Positions 17,337 through 25,911 of a stretch of DNA of 64,000 nucleotides are shown here, piece after piece. A program made the translations under genes and the position numbers. Under the pieces are notes generated by a model that did no database searches, had not been told where the DNA came from, and was given only the letters and a program-made list of their open reading frames with translations. Origin of the DNA: Lentisphaeria bacterium (GTDB lineage Bacteria; Verrucomicrobiota; Lentisphaeria; Victivallales; UBA1829); assembly GCA_003526375.1 (NCBI GenBank), contig DPDG01000116.1, forward strand, positions 1 to 64,000, in the 5' to 3' direction. Numbering within the stretch: position 1 is the first letter of the stretch; each line of letters begins with the position of its first letter.

Positions 17337-18365
17337 ATGCCTTTGAACAGAGAAACACCGGTACCGCTTTACTTTCAACTGATCGGGGAACTGCGCGAAA
17401 AGCTCCTGAAAAAGCTCGATCCGGGCGCAATGATCCCGTCGGAACGGGAACTCTGCGAACGGTTCCGGGTCAGCCGGATTACAGTCAGGAAAGCAATTGA
17501 GGAACTGACCGTCAATGGAGAACTCTACAAACTTCACGGCAAAGGCACGTTCAAGACAAGGAACACGGCAAGTTCAATCCGCGAACTGACCTACGTCATT
17601 TATGATATCGGCATGGCGGCTTATCCGGGACGGGAACGCTCCATTCAGGCGATGGCGGAAGTCGCGGAAAAACGAGGCTATCATTTCGTGATCCGCGGCT
17701 TCAACACCTCCGCAGGAAAGACAGGATTCCGCGATTTCGCATTCAGGGACGTCAACGGCGGTTATATCATCAGTGTTCAGGAACTGACACCGGAAGACAT
17801 TGCGGAAATCAGGCGGAAACGCATTCCGTGCGTCTTCATGAACCAGTCGGAAAGGTACTCCGTCCGCGCCTCGCTTGCCGATGCGGGAGTTCTTGCGGCA
17901 AAATGGGTCAACAGGCAGAAAATCCGGCGGATCGCCCTGCTGGTTCCTCCGCTCGCCCTGCCCGACAACCGGGATTTTCTCGACGGATTTCAAAAGACAC
18001 TTGCCGGAAGACATCAGACAGAAATCCGCGAAGTTCCCTATGACCGGCGGAAATCATCCGCCGCCCTGCAACAACTGCTGAATGACGGTTTCATACCGGA
18101 AGCGGTGGTCTGCGCGGACGATCTGATTGCGGCTGGCGCGGCAGATGTTCTTGACCGGAAAAAACTGCGGGGAAAAGTGTCTCTGTGCGGACTCAACAAT
18201 ACGTATCTGGCGGCGGAACTCAACTTTTCCAGCGTCGATCTGCATACGGATCAACGTTCCCGCACCGCTGCGGAACTTCTCGCTGACATTCTGGAGGGCA
18301 AAGCGCCCCCGCCTCCGTATTCGATCTTCATCAAACCTGAATTCATAGAAAGGAAACAGAAATGA
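17337..18365 (+). CDS. GntR-type HTH regulator with LacI-like sugar-binding domain
   Basis: A 342-aa one-component regulator. Residues 1-75 form a GntR winged helix (PLYFQLIGELREKLLKKL; MIPSERELCERFRVSRITVR; LYKLHGKGTF). The rest resembles the periplasmic-binding-protein effector domain of LacI regulators (GGYIISVQELTPEDI; VVCADDLIAAGAADVLDRK; KVSLCGLNN; SSVDLHTDQ). This fusion binds an effector sugar and controls adjacent catabolic genes. Its stop codon overlaps the start of the GH36-type gene by 4 bp (ATGA), so the alpha-galactosidase is the presumptive target. A promoter and palindromic operator precede it. Confidence 0.9.
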   Translation: MPLNRETPVPLYFQLIGELREKLLKKLDPGAMIPSERELCERFRVSRITVRKAIEELTVNGELYKLHGKGTFKTRNTASSIRELTYVIYDIGMAAYPGRERSIQAMAEVAEKRGYHFVIRGFNTSAGKTGFRDFAFRDVNGGYIISVQELTPEDIAEIRRKRIPCVFMNQSERYSVRASLADAGVLAAKWVNRQKIRRIALLVPPLALPDNRDFLDGFQKTLAGRHQTEIREVPYDRRKSSAALQQLLNDGFIPEAVVCADDLIAAGAADVLDRKKLRGKVSLCGLNNTYLAAELNFSSVDLHTDQRSRTAAELLADILEGKAPPPPYSIFIKPEFIERKQK

Positions 18366-19987
18366 AAGTCGGTCTCTTTTATCAGTCGGAGCAGTATGAT
18401 TCGCTGGAACACAGCGGAAATTACGGCAAACTCGCGGTCAAGGTCCCCGGTCACAGCGGCATCATGCAGATGCGCTTTTCCGTGCCGATCCTCGACATGC
18501 ACGGATACTGGGTGCCGGAAAGCCGTACGCCGTCCACAAAAATCGTATGGGTGATCGAAAGCAAAAGCGCCGGGCAGCGTGCCTTCCCGTTCATCGCGTT
18601 CTTCAATTCCAGACAGATCAACCGTCTCTCCGCCGGTCTGACGAATCTCACGGACGATGCAAGGATTCTTGCAAAGATGAATCAGGAAAAATGCACCTAC
18701 GACATCACGATTGAAGTGGCGCTCGGCAAAGACTCGCAGGATTTCGAGCTCATCATCGACCAGCGCCCGCAGGTCTGGACCGACTCTCTGGCGGACTGGC
18801 GCAAAGCTCTTGCCCTGCCTCTGCCGGAATTTCCGGAGGGCGCGTGGGAACCGGTTTTCTGCACATGGTATGCGGTTCATGCGGCAGTCACACAGGACTG
18901 GGTGGAGAAAAATGCGGAAATCGCTTCCAGGCTCGGCTTCCGCACGCTGATCATCGACGACGGTTGGTGTTTCGACGTCATGAAACGCGTCTCGCCGGAG
19001 ACGATCTCCACATGGTATGAGATGATCGGCGACTGGTTCCTTTCGGAAAAGAAATTCCCCGATTTCGAAAACCACAGAAAACGCGTTCAGGCGATGGGCA
19101 TGAAATACCTGCTCTGGGTGGCGCCGTTCCTCATCGGGGCGAAAAGCGAACTTTACAAACAGCTTGCCGACATTGTCAAGCCGGAATATCATGAGGGTTG
19201 CTACACGTTCGACAGCAGCCGCAAAGAGGCGGCGAAGCTCCTGCTCGGCAAAATGAAACATGTCATTCAGGATTATGGGCTGGACGGCCTGAAGGTCGAT
19301 TTCCTCGATTATATTTTCCCGAACATGGAGGAGCCGCGCGGCGAAGACACCACGCACTTCATTCAGGAGCTCGCCAGAACCATCCGCGAAGTGAAGAAAG
19401 ACGCCCTGATCGAGTTCCGCCAGGCGTATGCAACCCCCGGAATGCTCGCATACGGAACCCAGTTCCGCGCCGGAGACGTTCCGTTCGATTTCATCGACAA
19501 CTTCCATCGTCTCGCACAGATCCGCATCAGTGTCGGAGACGGCGTTCCGGTGCATGCGGACCCCGCCTACTGGCATCCGCAGGAATCGCCGGAAAACATC
19601 TCGCGCCACATGATCGCCTCCCTTGCAGGCGTCCCGATGCTCTCAATGGACCTGCTTGCAATCTCCGAAACAGAACAGAAGATCATCCGTCACTGGCTCG
19701 GTTTTTATCAGGCGCACCGCGAAACTTTCAATTACGGGAAATGGGATGTCACCTATCATCAGAGCGGCACAGCTTATGCAATGGTCTCGAATGAAAGGGA
19801 GAGCATCATCATTCTCCATGACAGCGCACGAATCGGGGAAGCGCTCGCGAAAGCTGCGAAACATGTCTTCGTCCTGAATCTTTCTCCCGACGAGCTTCCG
19901 CTTGCAGGGGCAAAAACTGCGGATTATGAGGGTAAAGCATCCGCTGACGGCATCATTCCTCTCGGCGGACTCGGTGAAAAAGAATAA
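18362..19987 (+). CDS. GH36/GH27-type (clan GH-D) alpha-galactosidase-like glycoside hydrolase
   Basis: A 541-aa enzyme without signal peptide, so probably intracellular. A beta-rich N-terminal domain (about 1-160) is followed by a TIM barrel: LGFRTLIIDDGWCFD, YLLWVAPFLIG, DGLKVDFLDY with the likely nucleophile Asp313 (K-x-D), and FRAGDVPFDF with the likely acid/base Asp372. It is shorter than most GH36 enzymes (about 700 aa). AAAGGAAA precedes the ATG, which overlaps the GntR stop. It probably releases galactose from short alpha-galactosides imported by the cell, though the exact substrate cannot be read. Confidence 0.85.
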   Translation: MKVGLFYQSEQYDSLEHSGNYGKLAVKVPGHSGIMQMRFSVPILDMHGYWVPESRTPSTKIVWVIESKSAGQRAFPFIAFFNSRQINRLSAGLTNLTDDARILAKMNQEKCTYDITIEVALGKDSQDFELIIDQRPQVWTDSLADWRKALALPLPEFPEGAWEPVFCTWYAVHAAVTQDWVEKNAEIASRLGFRTLIIDDGWCFDVMKRVSPETISTWYEMIGDWFLSEKKFPDFENHRKRVQAMGMKYLLWVAPFLIGAKSELYKQLADIVKPEYHEGCYTFDSSRKEAAKLLLGKMKHVIQDYGLDGLKVDFLDYIFPNMEEPRGEDTTHFIQELARTIREVKKDALIEFRQAYATPGMLAYGTQFRAGDVPFDFIDNFHRLAQIRISVGDGVPVHADPAYWHPQESPENISRHMIASLAGVPMLSMDLLAISETEQKIIRHWLGFYQAHRETFNYGKWDVTYHQSGTAYAMVSNERESIIILHDSARIGEALAKAAKHVFVLNLSPDELPLAGAKTADYEGKASADGIIPLGGLGEKE

Positions 19988-19999
19988 ACTCTCCCGATG

Positions 20000-20065
20000 C
20001 GGAAACGCCGGAAAGCCGGGTTTCCGTGCAATGCACAACCAGCATACCGGACTGCGACAAGGGCA
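20000..20065. repeat. Intergenic repeat element, copy A
   Basis: Reads GGAAACGCCGGAAA, CGTGCAATGCACAACC, CCGGA and GCGACAAGGGCA in order. The same blocks recur in the same order in copy B with changed spacing. The CGTGC/GCACA block is itself a small inverted repeat. Confidence 0.5.
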
Positions 20066-20201
20066 AATCCCCAAATCGCATGGTACAGCCGAATCCAACT
20101 GCATAAGTGAGGCGCCACAGGCAAAATCCTCATTCCGGTGATTCCACCCGCTCAAGACAGGAAGCGAAGCTTCGAGAGCCGCCGGCAACGCTTGACATCA
20201 G

Positions 20202-20265
20202 GGAAGCGCCCGGAACTCTCGTGCTTCGCACAACCTGCGGTTCGCCGCCGGATCGCGACAAGGGC
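20202..20265. repeat. Intergenic repeat element, copy B
   Basis: Blocks GGAAGCGCCCGGAA, CGTGCTTCGCACAACC, CCGGA and GCGACAAGGGCA match copy A in order. The twelve-base block GCGACAAGGGCA is identical in both. This suggests a diverged dispersed element of the genome rather than coding DNA. Confidence 0.5.
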
Positions 20266-20379
20266 AGAAACCTTGGCTCAAAAGGAATGCTCGCGCATTC
20301 TTCCGTTTCAAAACCGGTCAAAAAGTCGGAGGATAAAACACAACGGAATAAAAAAATCAAATTTTTTCTTCTCCGCCCC

Positions 20380-20407
20380 TTGTTTTATCAACCGATTGAT
20401 ATATAAT
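20380..20407 (+). promoter_or_regulatory. Promoter of the LacI/pseudopilin operon with operator in the spacer
   Basis: TTGTTT (20380-20385) and TATAAT (20402-20407) are separated by 16 bp. The spacer itself (20386-20401) is TATCAACCGATTGATA, a palindrome with six-base arms and a central CG as in LacI-family operators. A bound repressor would directly cover the promoter. The start codon lies 27 bp downstream. Confidence 0.7.
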
Positions 20408-20433
20408 TAAAAGAAGACGGAAAGCGGAGAACT

Positions 20434-21498
20434 ATGGAATATCATACGAAAAGACTGACAATGCAGAATATCGCAGACATGGCGGGAGTTGACAAGGCGG
20501 TTGTATCCAAAGTGGTAAACAATGCCAGAATGATTCCCGCCAGCAGCGAGAAGGTGGAGCGTGTCCGTGAAATCATCCGCAAGTATCACTATACCCCGCT
20601 CAGCGCGGCACAGTCACTTGCCACAAGGCGCACCCGCCAGATTGCTTTTCTGCTGTCGGAGGCGAGCGAAGCGCTTTTTGCGAATCCGGCATTCTCCCTG
20701 ATGCTGACCGGCGCCGTCCGGGCATGTCAGGAGTTCCACTATCAATGCCAGGCGGACATCTGCGACTTCATGAATATTCATGATTTCATCGTTCCGGAAA
20801 ATCTGCGGAACCGCAGTATCGACGGCTGTATTCTTGCAGGTGCGATGTATGACGACGCATTGGCGAAGATCGCGGAAATCCGGATGCCGGTCGTTGTCCT
20901 CGGGGGCAAACACATCCGTCAGCAGGTGCCGATCATCAGCCGCGACAGCCTGAAGGAATTCGGTATTTTCCTTGACTATGCGGAAGAACGGGGACATACG
21001 AAAATATGGGTTGCGGAAGATTCCTACAATGCGAGGCATGATTTCGGCATTTTATTGAAGAACCGCCCTCAGTTCGAGCTCCGCCTGCTGGACGGCCCGC
21101 ACACGGATGAGATCGTTTACGCTTACCACTGGGCAAAACGTTTTCTCGCGCTGCCTCAATCGGAGCGTCCTACCCTGATCTTCGGCGCCGATCAATTCTG
21201 CTGTGTCATGGCGCGTGAACTGGCACGGAACGGAGTGCCCTGCCCGGAACAGATCAGTTTCATGTGTTTCAGCGATACGGAGATGGCGGCGTGCTACAAT
21301 CCGGCGCTGACCGTCTACGCATGCCAGCACTTCAACGAGGGATATCAGGGAGCGAAACTACTGATTGAAACTCTGGAAAAAAATCTTTCTCCGGAAGAAT
21401 CAATCCGCCTCGCAAACAGCATCACCATGACCAGTGTATTCATAGAACGCGAATCCGTCAGAAACCTGAAAAAAAAGAAAAGGGAGAAAATAAGATGA
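20434..21498 (+). CDS. LacI-family transcriptional regulator
   Basis: A 354-aa regulator. The N-terminal HTH with hinge is clear (MQNIADMAGVDKAVVSKVVN; ARMIPASSEKVERVREIIRK; YTPLSAAQSLATRRTRQIAF). The effector domain follows, with FGADQFCCVMARELARNGV and ISFMCFSDTEM. The C-terminal tail is strongly basic (KKKKREKIR). GCGGAGA precedes the ATG. Its stop overlaps the pseudopilin start by 4 bp (ATGA). The palindrome inside its promoter implies autoregulation of the whole downstream group. Confidence 0.92.
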   Translation: MEYHTKRLTMQNIADMAGVDKAVVSKVVNNARMIPASSEKVERVREIIRKYHYTPLSAAQSLATRRTRQIAFLLSEASEALFANPAFSLMLTGAVRACQEFHYQCQADICDFMNIHDFIVPENLRNRSIDGCILAGAMYDDALAKIAEIRMPVVVLGGKHIRQQVPIISRDSLKEFGIFLDYAEERGHTKIWVAEDSYNARHDFGILLKNRPQFELRLLDGPHTDEIVYAYHWAKRFLALPQSERPTLIFGADQFCCVMARELARNGVPCPEQISFMCFSDTEMAACYNPALTVYACQHFNEGYQGAKLLIETLEKNLSPEESIRLANSITMTSVFIERESVRNLKKKKREKIR

Positions 21499-22250
21499 GG
21501 CGCATCAAAAGATCATTTCACGGGAAAACAAGCAGATTCACATTAATAGAATTGCTGATCGTCATATCAATTATTGCGGTTCTGGCGGCAATGCTTCTGC
21601 CGGCATTGAACAAAGCCAGAGAAAGCGCACGGAAAATCACCTGTCTCTCGCAGGAAAAGCAGCTCGGCCTTGCATCGCAGATGTATTCAGATGCCAACAA
21701 TGAGTATTTTGTCATGGGGCAAAAGGAGCCGTGGTGGCAGAAACTGCTTTATGAAGGCAAATTCCTGCCGGGGCCGGAAGGCGAAAACATCTGGTATGAT
21801 ATCGGCAAGGCAAAATCCGCCCTGCTCTGCCCGAATGCAACCAAAGAAAATACGGCGGCATGGAAAAAAAGGAACGTCCCATACCCCTGCTGGCTCTCCA
21901 CATCCTACGCGGCGAATAAAGCCGCGTCCTATTATCTGATGTCCGATGGAAGCACCAGACGGTATTTCAAACGCAGCAGCCTGAAAAATGTTTCAACGGT
22001 CATCCAGTTTATAGAACTCTATGATTCCTACGTCACATGCTATGCCTACTCGGAAAACGGCGCAGGCGACTCCTACGGTGCATCATCCGGTCAGATGGCA
22101 CGCCCTCCGTTCCACAACGGTTCCCGGAATATTCTTTTTACGGACGGACATGCCGGTTCGGTGAAAAACTCCGAAATCCCATTCGGCTACTCCATGGGCA
22201 ATGCAAAAGCCAGGCAATGGTGGGCTCCCGACGGAATGAGCTCATTCTGA
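21495..22250 (+). CDS. Type II secretion/type IV pilin-like pseudopilin with H-X9-DG motif
   Basis: A 251-aa protein. A 14-residue basic leader is followed by FTLIELLIVISIIAVLAAML, the prepilin N-terminal methylation helix with Glu at +5. The residue at -1 is Arg instead of the usual Gly. The C-terminal globular domain ends in HNGSRNILFTDGH, the H-X9-DG motif of prepilin-type processing-associated proteins. GGGAGA precedes the ATG, which overlaps the LacI stop by 4 bp. It is co-transcribed with two secreted proteins, suggesting a role at the cell surface in their secretion or display. Confidence 0.9.
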   Translation: MRRIKRSFHGKTSRFTLIELLIVISIIAVLAAMLLPALNKARESARKITCLSQEKQLGLASQMYSDANNEYFVMGQKEPWWQKLLYEGKFLPGPEGENIWYDIGKAKSALLCPNATKENTAAWKKRNVPYPCWLSTSYAANKAASYYLMSDGSTRRYFKRSSLKNVSTVIQFIELYDSYVTCYAYSENGAGDSYGASSGQMARPPFHNGSRNILFTDGHAGSVKNSEIPFGYSMGNAKARQWWAPDGMSSF

Positions 22251-22286
22251 TTTTCACATAATCAACAAATGAAAGGAATGGAAATC

Positions 22287-23081
22287 ATGTATCAGTATTG
22301 TTTTTCCCTGCTTGCCGCCGCATGTGTGCTCGGACTCTCCGCACAGGAGAAGAATGTTCCGGAGAAAACGTTTGAGACGCCTCTCTATCAGGCAAAGCTG
22401 TCAGAACCCTATTACTGGAAAACCAGCGGAGTCTTCGATCTGAGATTCAATGGAAAAAAACTCGGCGGAGGATACCTGATCCTTGCGGATGGAATCAAAG
22501 ACGGAAAAAACCATATCCGCATCGCCACCCTGCCGAATCTGGAATACACGACAACGCGAAAGGATGATGAACTGGTTTTGAAAAACAGGCGGCAAATGGC
22601 ACCCAAAGACAGAAAAGACGAAATATGGGCTGTAATGGAGGAAACCATTACGCTGAAACCACAAGCCATTCAGTTCGCTGTCACTGTCACCGCGGACCGT
22701 GACATTCAGTTCAACCGTTTCCGCAATATTCTTTTCGAGGTACACAATGCCGTTCCGGTAAAAGACATCGAGAACGCCACCATGGAAGGAAGCAAGGCAG
22801 ACGGCACATCCGACATGGCGATGGTCGAACCGAAAGAAAAATTCGATAAAACAAAATGGCCGGTCAAAGGCAATTATCAATCCGTCAGAATTGCCGGGGG
22901 AAAAGACATCATCACATTCCGCGCAGGAAAAAATGCAGTAATCCGCGTCGTTCATTACGGCGGCAGCGGCATTGAAATTTACGGTGCGTATCACCGTGCA
23001 AATCCGGACAGACGTTCGTTCATTCTGAAAAAAGGCGAAAAACTCGAATGGGATTATTCCATTGAGTTTGAAAAACTCTGA
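22287..23081 (+). CDS. Secreted protein of unknown function in the LacI/pseudopilin operon
   Basis: A 264-aa protein with a signal peptide (MYQYCFSLLAAACVLGLSAQ). The start at 22287 is preferred to ATGs 9 and 18 bases upstream because AAGGAA sits about eight bases before it. The mature part is beta-rich (FRNILFEVHNAVPVK; VRIAGGKDIITFRAGKNAVI) and looks like a beta-sandwich, but I do not recognise the family. It lies 14 bp upstream of the secreted DUF4838 gene, so it could be an accessory or carbohydrate-binding protein acting in the same envelope compartment. Confidence 0.75.
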   Translation: MYQYCFSLLAAACVLGLSAQEKNVPEKTFETPLYQAKLSEPYYWKTSGVFDLRFNGKKLGGGYLILADGIKDGKNHIRIATLPNLEYTTTRKDDELVLKNRRQMAPKDRKDEIWAVMEETITLKPQAIQFAVTVTADRDIQFNRFRNILFEVHNAVPVKDIENATMEGSKADGTSDMAMVEPKEKFDKTKWPVKGNYQSVRIAGGKDIITFRAGKNAVIRVVHYGGSGIEIYGAYHRANPDRRSFILKKGEKLEWDYSIEFEKL

Positions 23082-23094
23082 GGAGACTCCACAC

Positions 23095-25908
23095 ATGAAA
23101 ACAGCATATCTTCTGTTGCTGATGTTCTGCGGAACGGCATATTCCGGCAATCCTCTTGCCGTTTACAACGAGGACAATCTGATCCGCTCCGATTATTTCC
23201 GGCCGCTGGTGTCGTTTTACAATGCAAAGACCCTCTGGCAGCCTCACAAAAAACAGAAATTCGAGATCCTTGACCATACCCTCGTCATGAAAGCCGGGGA
23301 AAAAAGCAATTCAGCCGGGCTTCCGGTTCCGATTGCTTATTCGACGGCGGAAGCATTCGATGTCTCCTTTGCTTACAAGGCGGACGGCAGATGCTCCTTC
23401 GCCATGACATTCGGGCACATGGAAAAATATACACCGAAAAGCGTCAGCCGCAGCTTGCCGCCGTCATCGAAATGGAAGGACTTCAAAATACGGATTCCCA
23501 AAAGCCCCCGTGCCATGAGCGCCGCCCTGACATTCTACTGCAGCGGGGAAAATGCGGCATTCTCACTGAAAGACCTGGTTGTCAGAGAGGTGGAGCCGGT
23601 TTCAGAATCGGGCAGGAAACTGTATCTGAACGGCAAAGAATGCGAGGCGATCTACTGGGCGCCGGGCGATACGGCAAACAGCTATTATGACCGGAAAGCG
23701 GCTCAAATGCTCCGGTTCGCCCTGTTCCGGACTGGCGGAAAACTCATCCCCGTAAAGAAAGCCGTAACGGAATCGGATTACAGAACAAATGCTGTCTTCA
23801 TCGGAACTGCGGCTGAGAAGTGCGGACTTCTGGCAAAAAAAGAAATTTCTTCCGTCAAAGAGGGCGGCTATGTCATGAAATTGACCGGAAATAAACTCGC
23901 AATAGCGGGAAAACGTCCCGGCGGAGTCTTTCTCGGAGTGGTCGATCTGCTGGAACGCATGGGCATTTCCTATCTGGCAACCGACCTTTTCACAAAGCCT
24001 CACGGAAACACTCTTGCGTTAAAGGAATTTGTACAGTCCAGAAATCCGGCGGTGCCGATGCGTCTTCAGGACACTCTGCGCTATCTGCGCCCGGAACTGC
24101 GCGGATATTCTCCCCATGAGGAATTCGCAAATTATCGTATCATCAACTCTTTTGAAGGAGCATGCCACAGCGTGACCAGCCTGCTTTCCATTGCGGAATT
24201 CGGAAAAACAAAACCGGAATTTTTCGCACTTCAGGCGGACGGCAAACGCATGCCGCCCGATACGAATGCCGCAGTCGTCCAATACTGCATGAGCAATACG
24301 GAACTGACCAGCCTGCTGGCGGAACGTCTGATCGAAGTCATGAAAGCAGACCCTTACTCGACTTATTACCCGTTTCAGCCGGGCGACGGCGCTGGAAGAT
24401 TCTGTCGCTGCCAAGAGTGCGAAAAAATGGGAAGCGCCACGGATCGGCTGCTGGCATGGACAAACCGCGTAGCGGAGAAAACCTCCAGAGTCTTTCCTGA
24501 AAAGAAACTGCTGACATTCTCCTATGTTGACACTTACGAGCCGCCGGTCAAGGTACTGCCGCATAAAAACGTCTATGTGGAATACTGCCCCTACCATCCG
24601 GAAGTCTGGGGCAGCCAGATCTATTACGGTCATGAATACAATAAAACCGGAAAAGAATATATGAGCGCATGGGAAAAACGGATTCCGGATCAGATGGCGG
24701 CATTCACTTATCCGGTCAACTATGCGGAAATCCAGAATGTCTGGCCCGCATTCCATGCAAATTGCGAATTCAGCAAGCGTTATGCGCGCAATCGTTACCG
24801 GGTCGTGGAACACTGTTTCTTTGTCCCGACTTTCGGCAACGGTACCGTCCTCGGAAGCCACAGTTTCGCCGATCTGAGCATTTACGTGCAGGCACGTCTG
24901 CTGATTGACCCGGAAACGGATATCGACTCAATGGTGCACCGCTTCATGAAACACTATTACGGTCCCGCCGCACCGGCGATGCGCAAGTATTTCGACCTGA
25001 TTAATGCGGAACCGGAAAAACGGAAATGGAGTCAGAACTGCGAGATGGCACGCAGAGGTTTCGTTACACCGGAACTTGCGGCAGAATGTCTGAAATACCT
25101 TCATGAAGCAGAGGCAGAAGCCGGACAGACCATGTACCGGAGATATGTCCTGAAAGAGAAACTGCCGTTGCTCTGGAGCGATCTTACGGACAACTGCCGC
25201 GGTACGGGAAAAATTGCAATCCATAACTTCAAAACCTACGCCGCGCGGCTCGCGGAATACTGCAAGACATCCAGAGAACTGGGTGTCACCTATGTCAAAC
25301 CGCAAATTGAACAATGGTTCTGGAACACTGCCGTCTACAAGATCGGTAAGACGAAACCGTGGTATGATGATCCCGCAGTCGTCCGCCTGATGGAAAATCC
25401 GGAAAAAGCGCTCGGTGCAATGATTCCGAACTGCCAGGAGGCAATTTCCGGCGGATGCCGCATTCCGGTCAAGGGGCTCCTCGGAGGACAGGAACAACGC
25501 TCCAACTGGTTCCGACAGGAAGTCGCACTGTCGAAATGCCTGCGCCGCCCGACCTCCGGTTTCGGTACCGTACAGGCGGTTCTGAGACTTGAAAAATCTC
25601 CCGGAGACAAAGTCCTGCTGCGCATCAGGGGCATCGACAACGAGAAAAAAGAAAAGGCGCTGATGGAGCTTCTGGTAAACGGTAAAAATATTTACCGCGG
25701 CATTGTCCCGTGGGGAAAACGAGCATGGACCGCGGAGGAATTCACTATTCCCGCAGGGCTGCTCAGAAAAGGGGAAAACGACATCGTGATCCGCAATATC
25801 ACGCAGGATACGGAAGTTGACGGACTCGGAGGCGTCAACTTCGCGGCAAAACGGAATTATTTCTGGGGATGGTTCATGATTGACCGGCTCGATTTCATCA
25901 TCCGGTAG
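23095..25908 (+). CDS. Secreted DUF4838 protein with GH67-N-like and C-terminal sandwich domains
   Basis: About 937 aa with signal peptide (MKTAYLLLLMFCGTAYSG). The start at 23095 is preferred to one at 23062 because GAGGAG precedes it and the upstream residues spoil the signal sequence. Order: a beta-sandwich (about 20-170), a GH67-N-like alpha/beta domain (about 175-310, GGVFLGVVDLLERMGISYLA), and the DUF4838 barrel (about 330-620) with C-x-C-x2-C in GRFCRCQECEKM. A helical region and a C-terminal carbohydrate-binding-like sandwich (about 800-937, MELLVNGKNIYRGIVPWG) follow. Probably acts on plant or host glycans; activity is unproven. It converges with the TolC-like gene, three bases away. 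Confidence 0.83.
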   Translation: MKTAYLLLLMFCGTAYSGNPLAVYNEDNLIRSDYFRPLVSFYNAKTLWQPHKKQKFEILDHTLVMKAGEKSNSAGLPVPIAYSTAEAFDVSFAYKADGRCSFAMTFGHMEKYTPKSVSRSLPPSSKWKDFKIRIPKSPRAMSAALTFYCSGENAAFSLKDLVVREVEPVSESGRKLYLNGKECEAIYWAPGDTANSYYDRKAAQMLRFALFRTGGKLIPVKKAVTESDYRTNAVFIGTAAEKCGLLAKKEISSVKEGGYVMKLTGNKLAIAGKRPGGVFLGVVDLLERMGISYLATDLFTKPHGNTLALKEFVQSRNPAVPMRLQDTLRYLRPELRGYSPHEEFANYRIINSFEGACHSVTSLLSIAEFGKTKPEFFALQADGKRMPPDTNAAVVQYCMSNTELTSLLAERLIEVMKADPYSTYYPFQPGDGAGRFCRCQECEKMGSATDRLLAWTNRVAEKTSRVFPEKKLLTFSYVDTYEPPVKVLPHKNVYVEYCPYHPEVWGSQIYYGHEYNKTGKEYMSAWEKRIPDQMAAFTYPVNYAEIQNVWPAFHANCEFSKRYARNRYRVVEHCFFVPTFGNGTVLGSHSFADLSIYVQARLLIDPETDIDSMVHRFMKHYYGPAAPAMRKYFDLINAEPEKRKWSQNCEMARRGFVTPELAAECLKYLHEAEAEAGQTMYRRYVLKEKLPLLWSDLTDNCRGTGKIAIHNFKTYAARLAEYCKTSRELGVTYVKPQIEQWFWNTAVYKIGKTKPWYDDPAVVRLMENPEKALGAMIPNCQEAISGGCRIPVKGLLGGQEQRSNWFRQEVALSKCLRRPTSGFGTVQAVLRLEKSPGDKVLLRIRGIDNEKKEKALMELLVNGKNIYRGIVPWGKRAWTAEEFTIPAGLLRKGENDIVIRNITQDTEVDGLGGVNFAAKRNYFWGWFMIDRLDFIIR

Positions 25909-25911
25909 AAT

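Larger units (their letters stand above)
19988..20433. other. 446-bp intergenic region with two diverged copies of a short element
   Basis: No gene is supported; open frames here are antisense readings of the repeated element. It contains copies at 20000-20065 and 20202-20265 and ends in the promoter/operator of the LacI gene (20380-20407). No clear terminator for the GH36-type gene was found. Confidence 0.6.

Noticed and set aside
20130..20360. 76-codon minus-strand frame in the intergenic region
   Set aside because: It reads through repeat copy B, and a similar short frame reads copy A. Both are better explained as a non-coding repeat.
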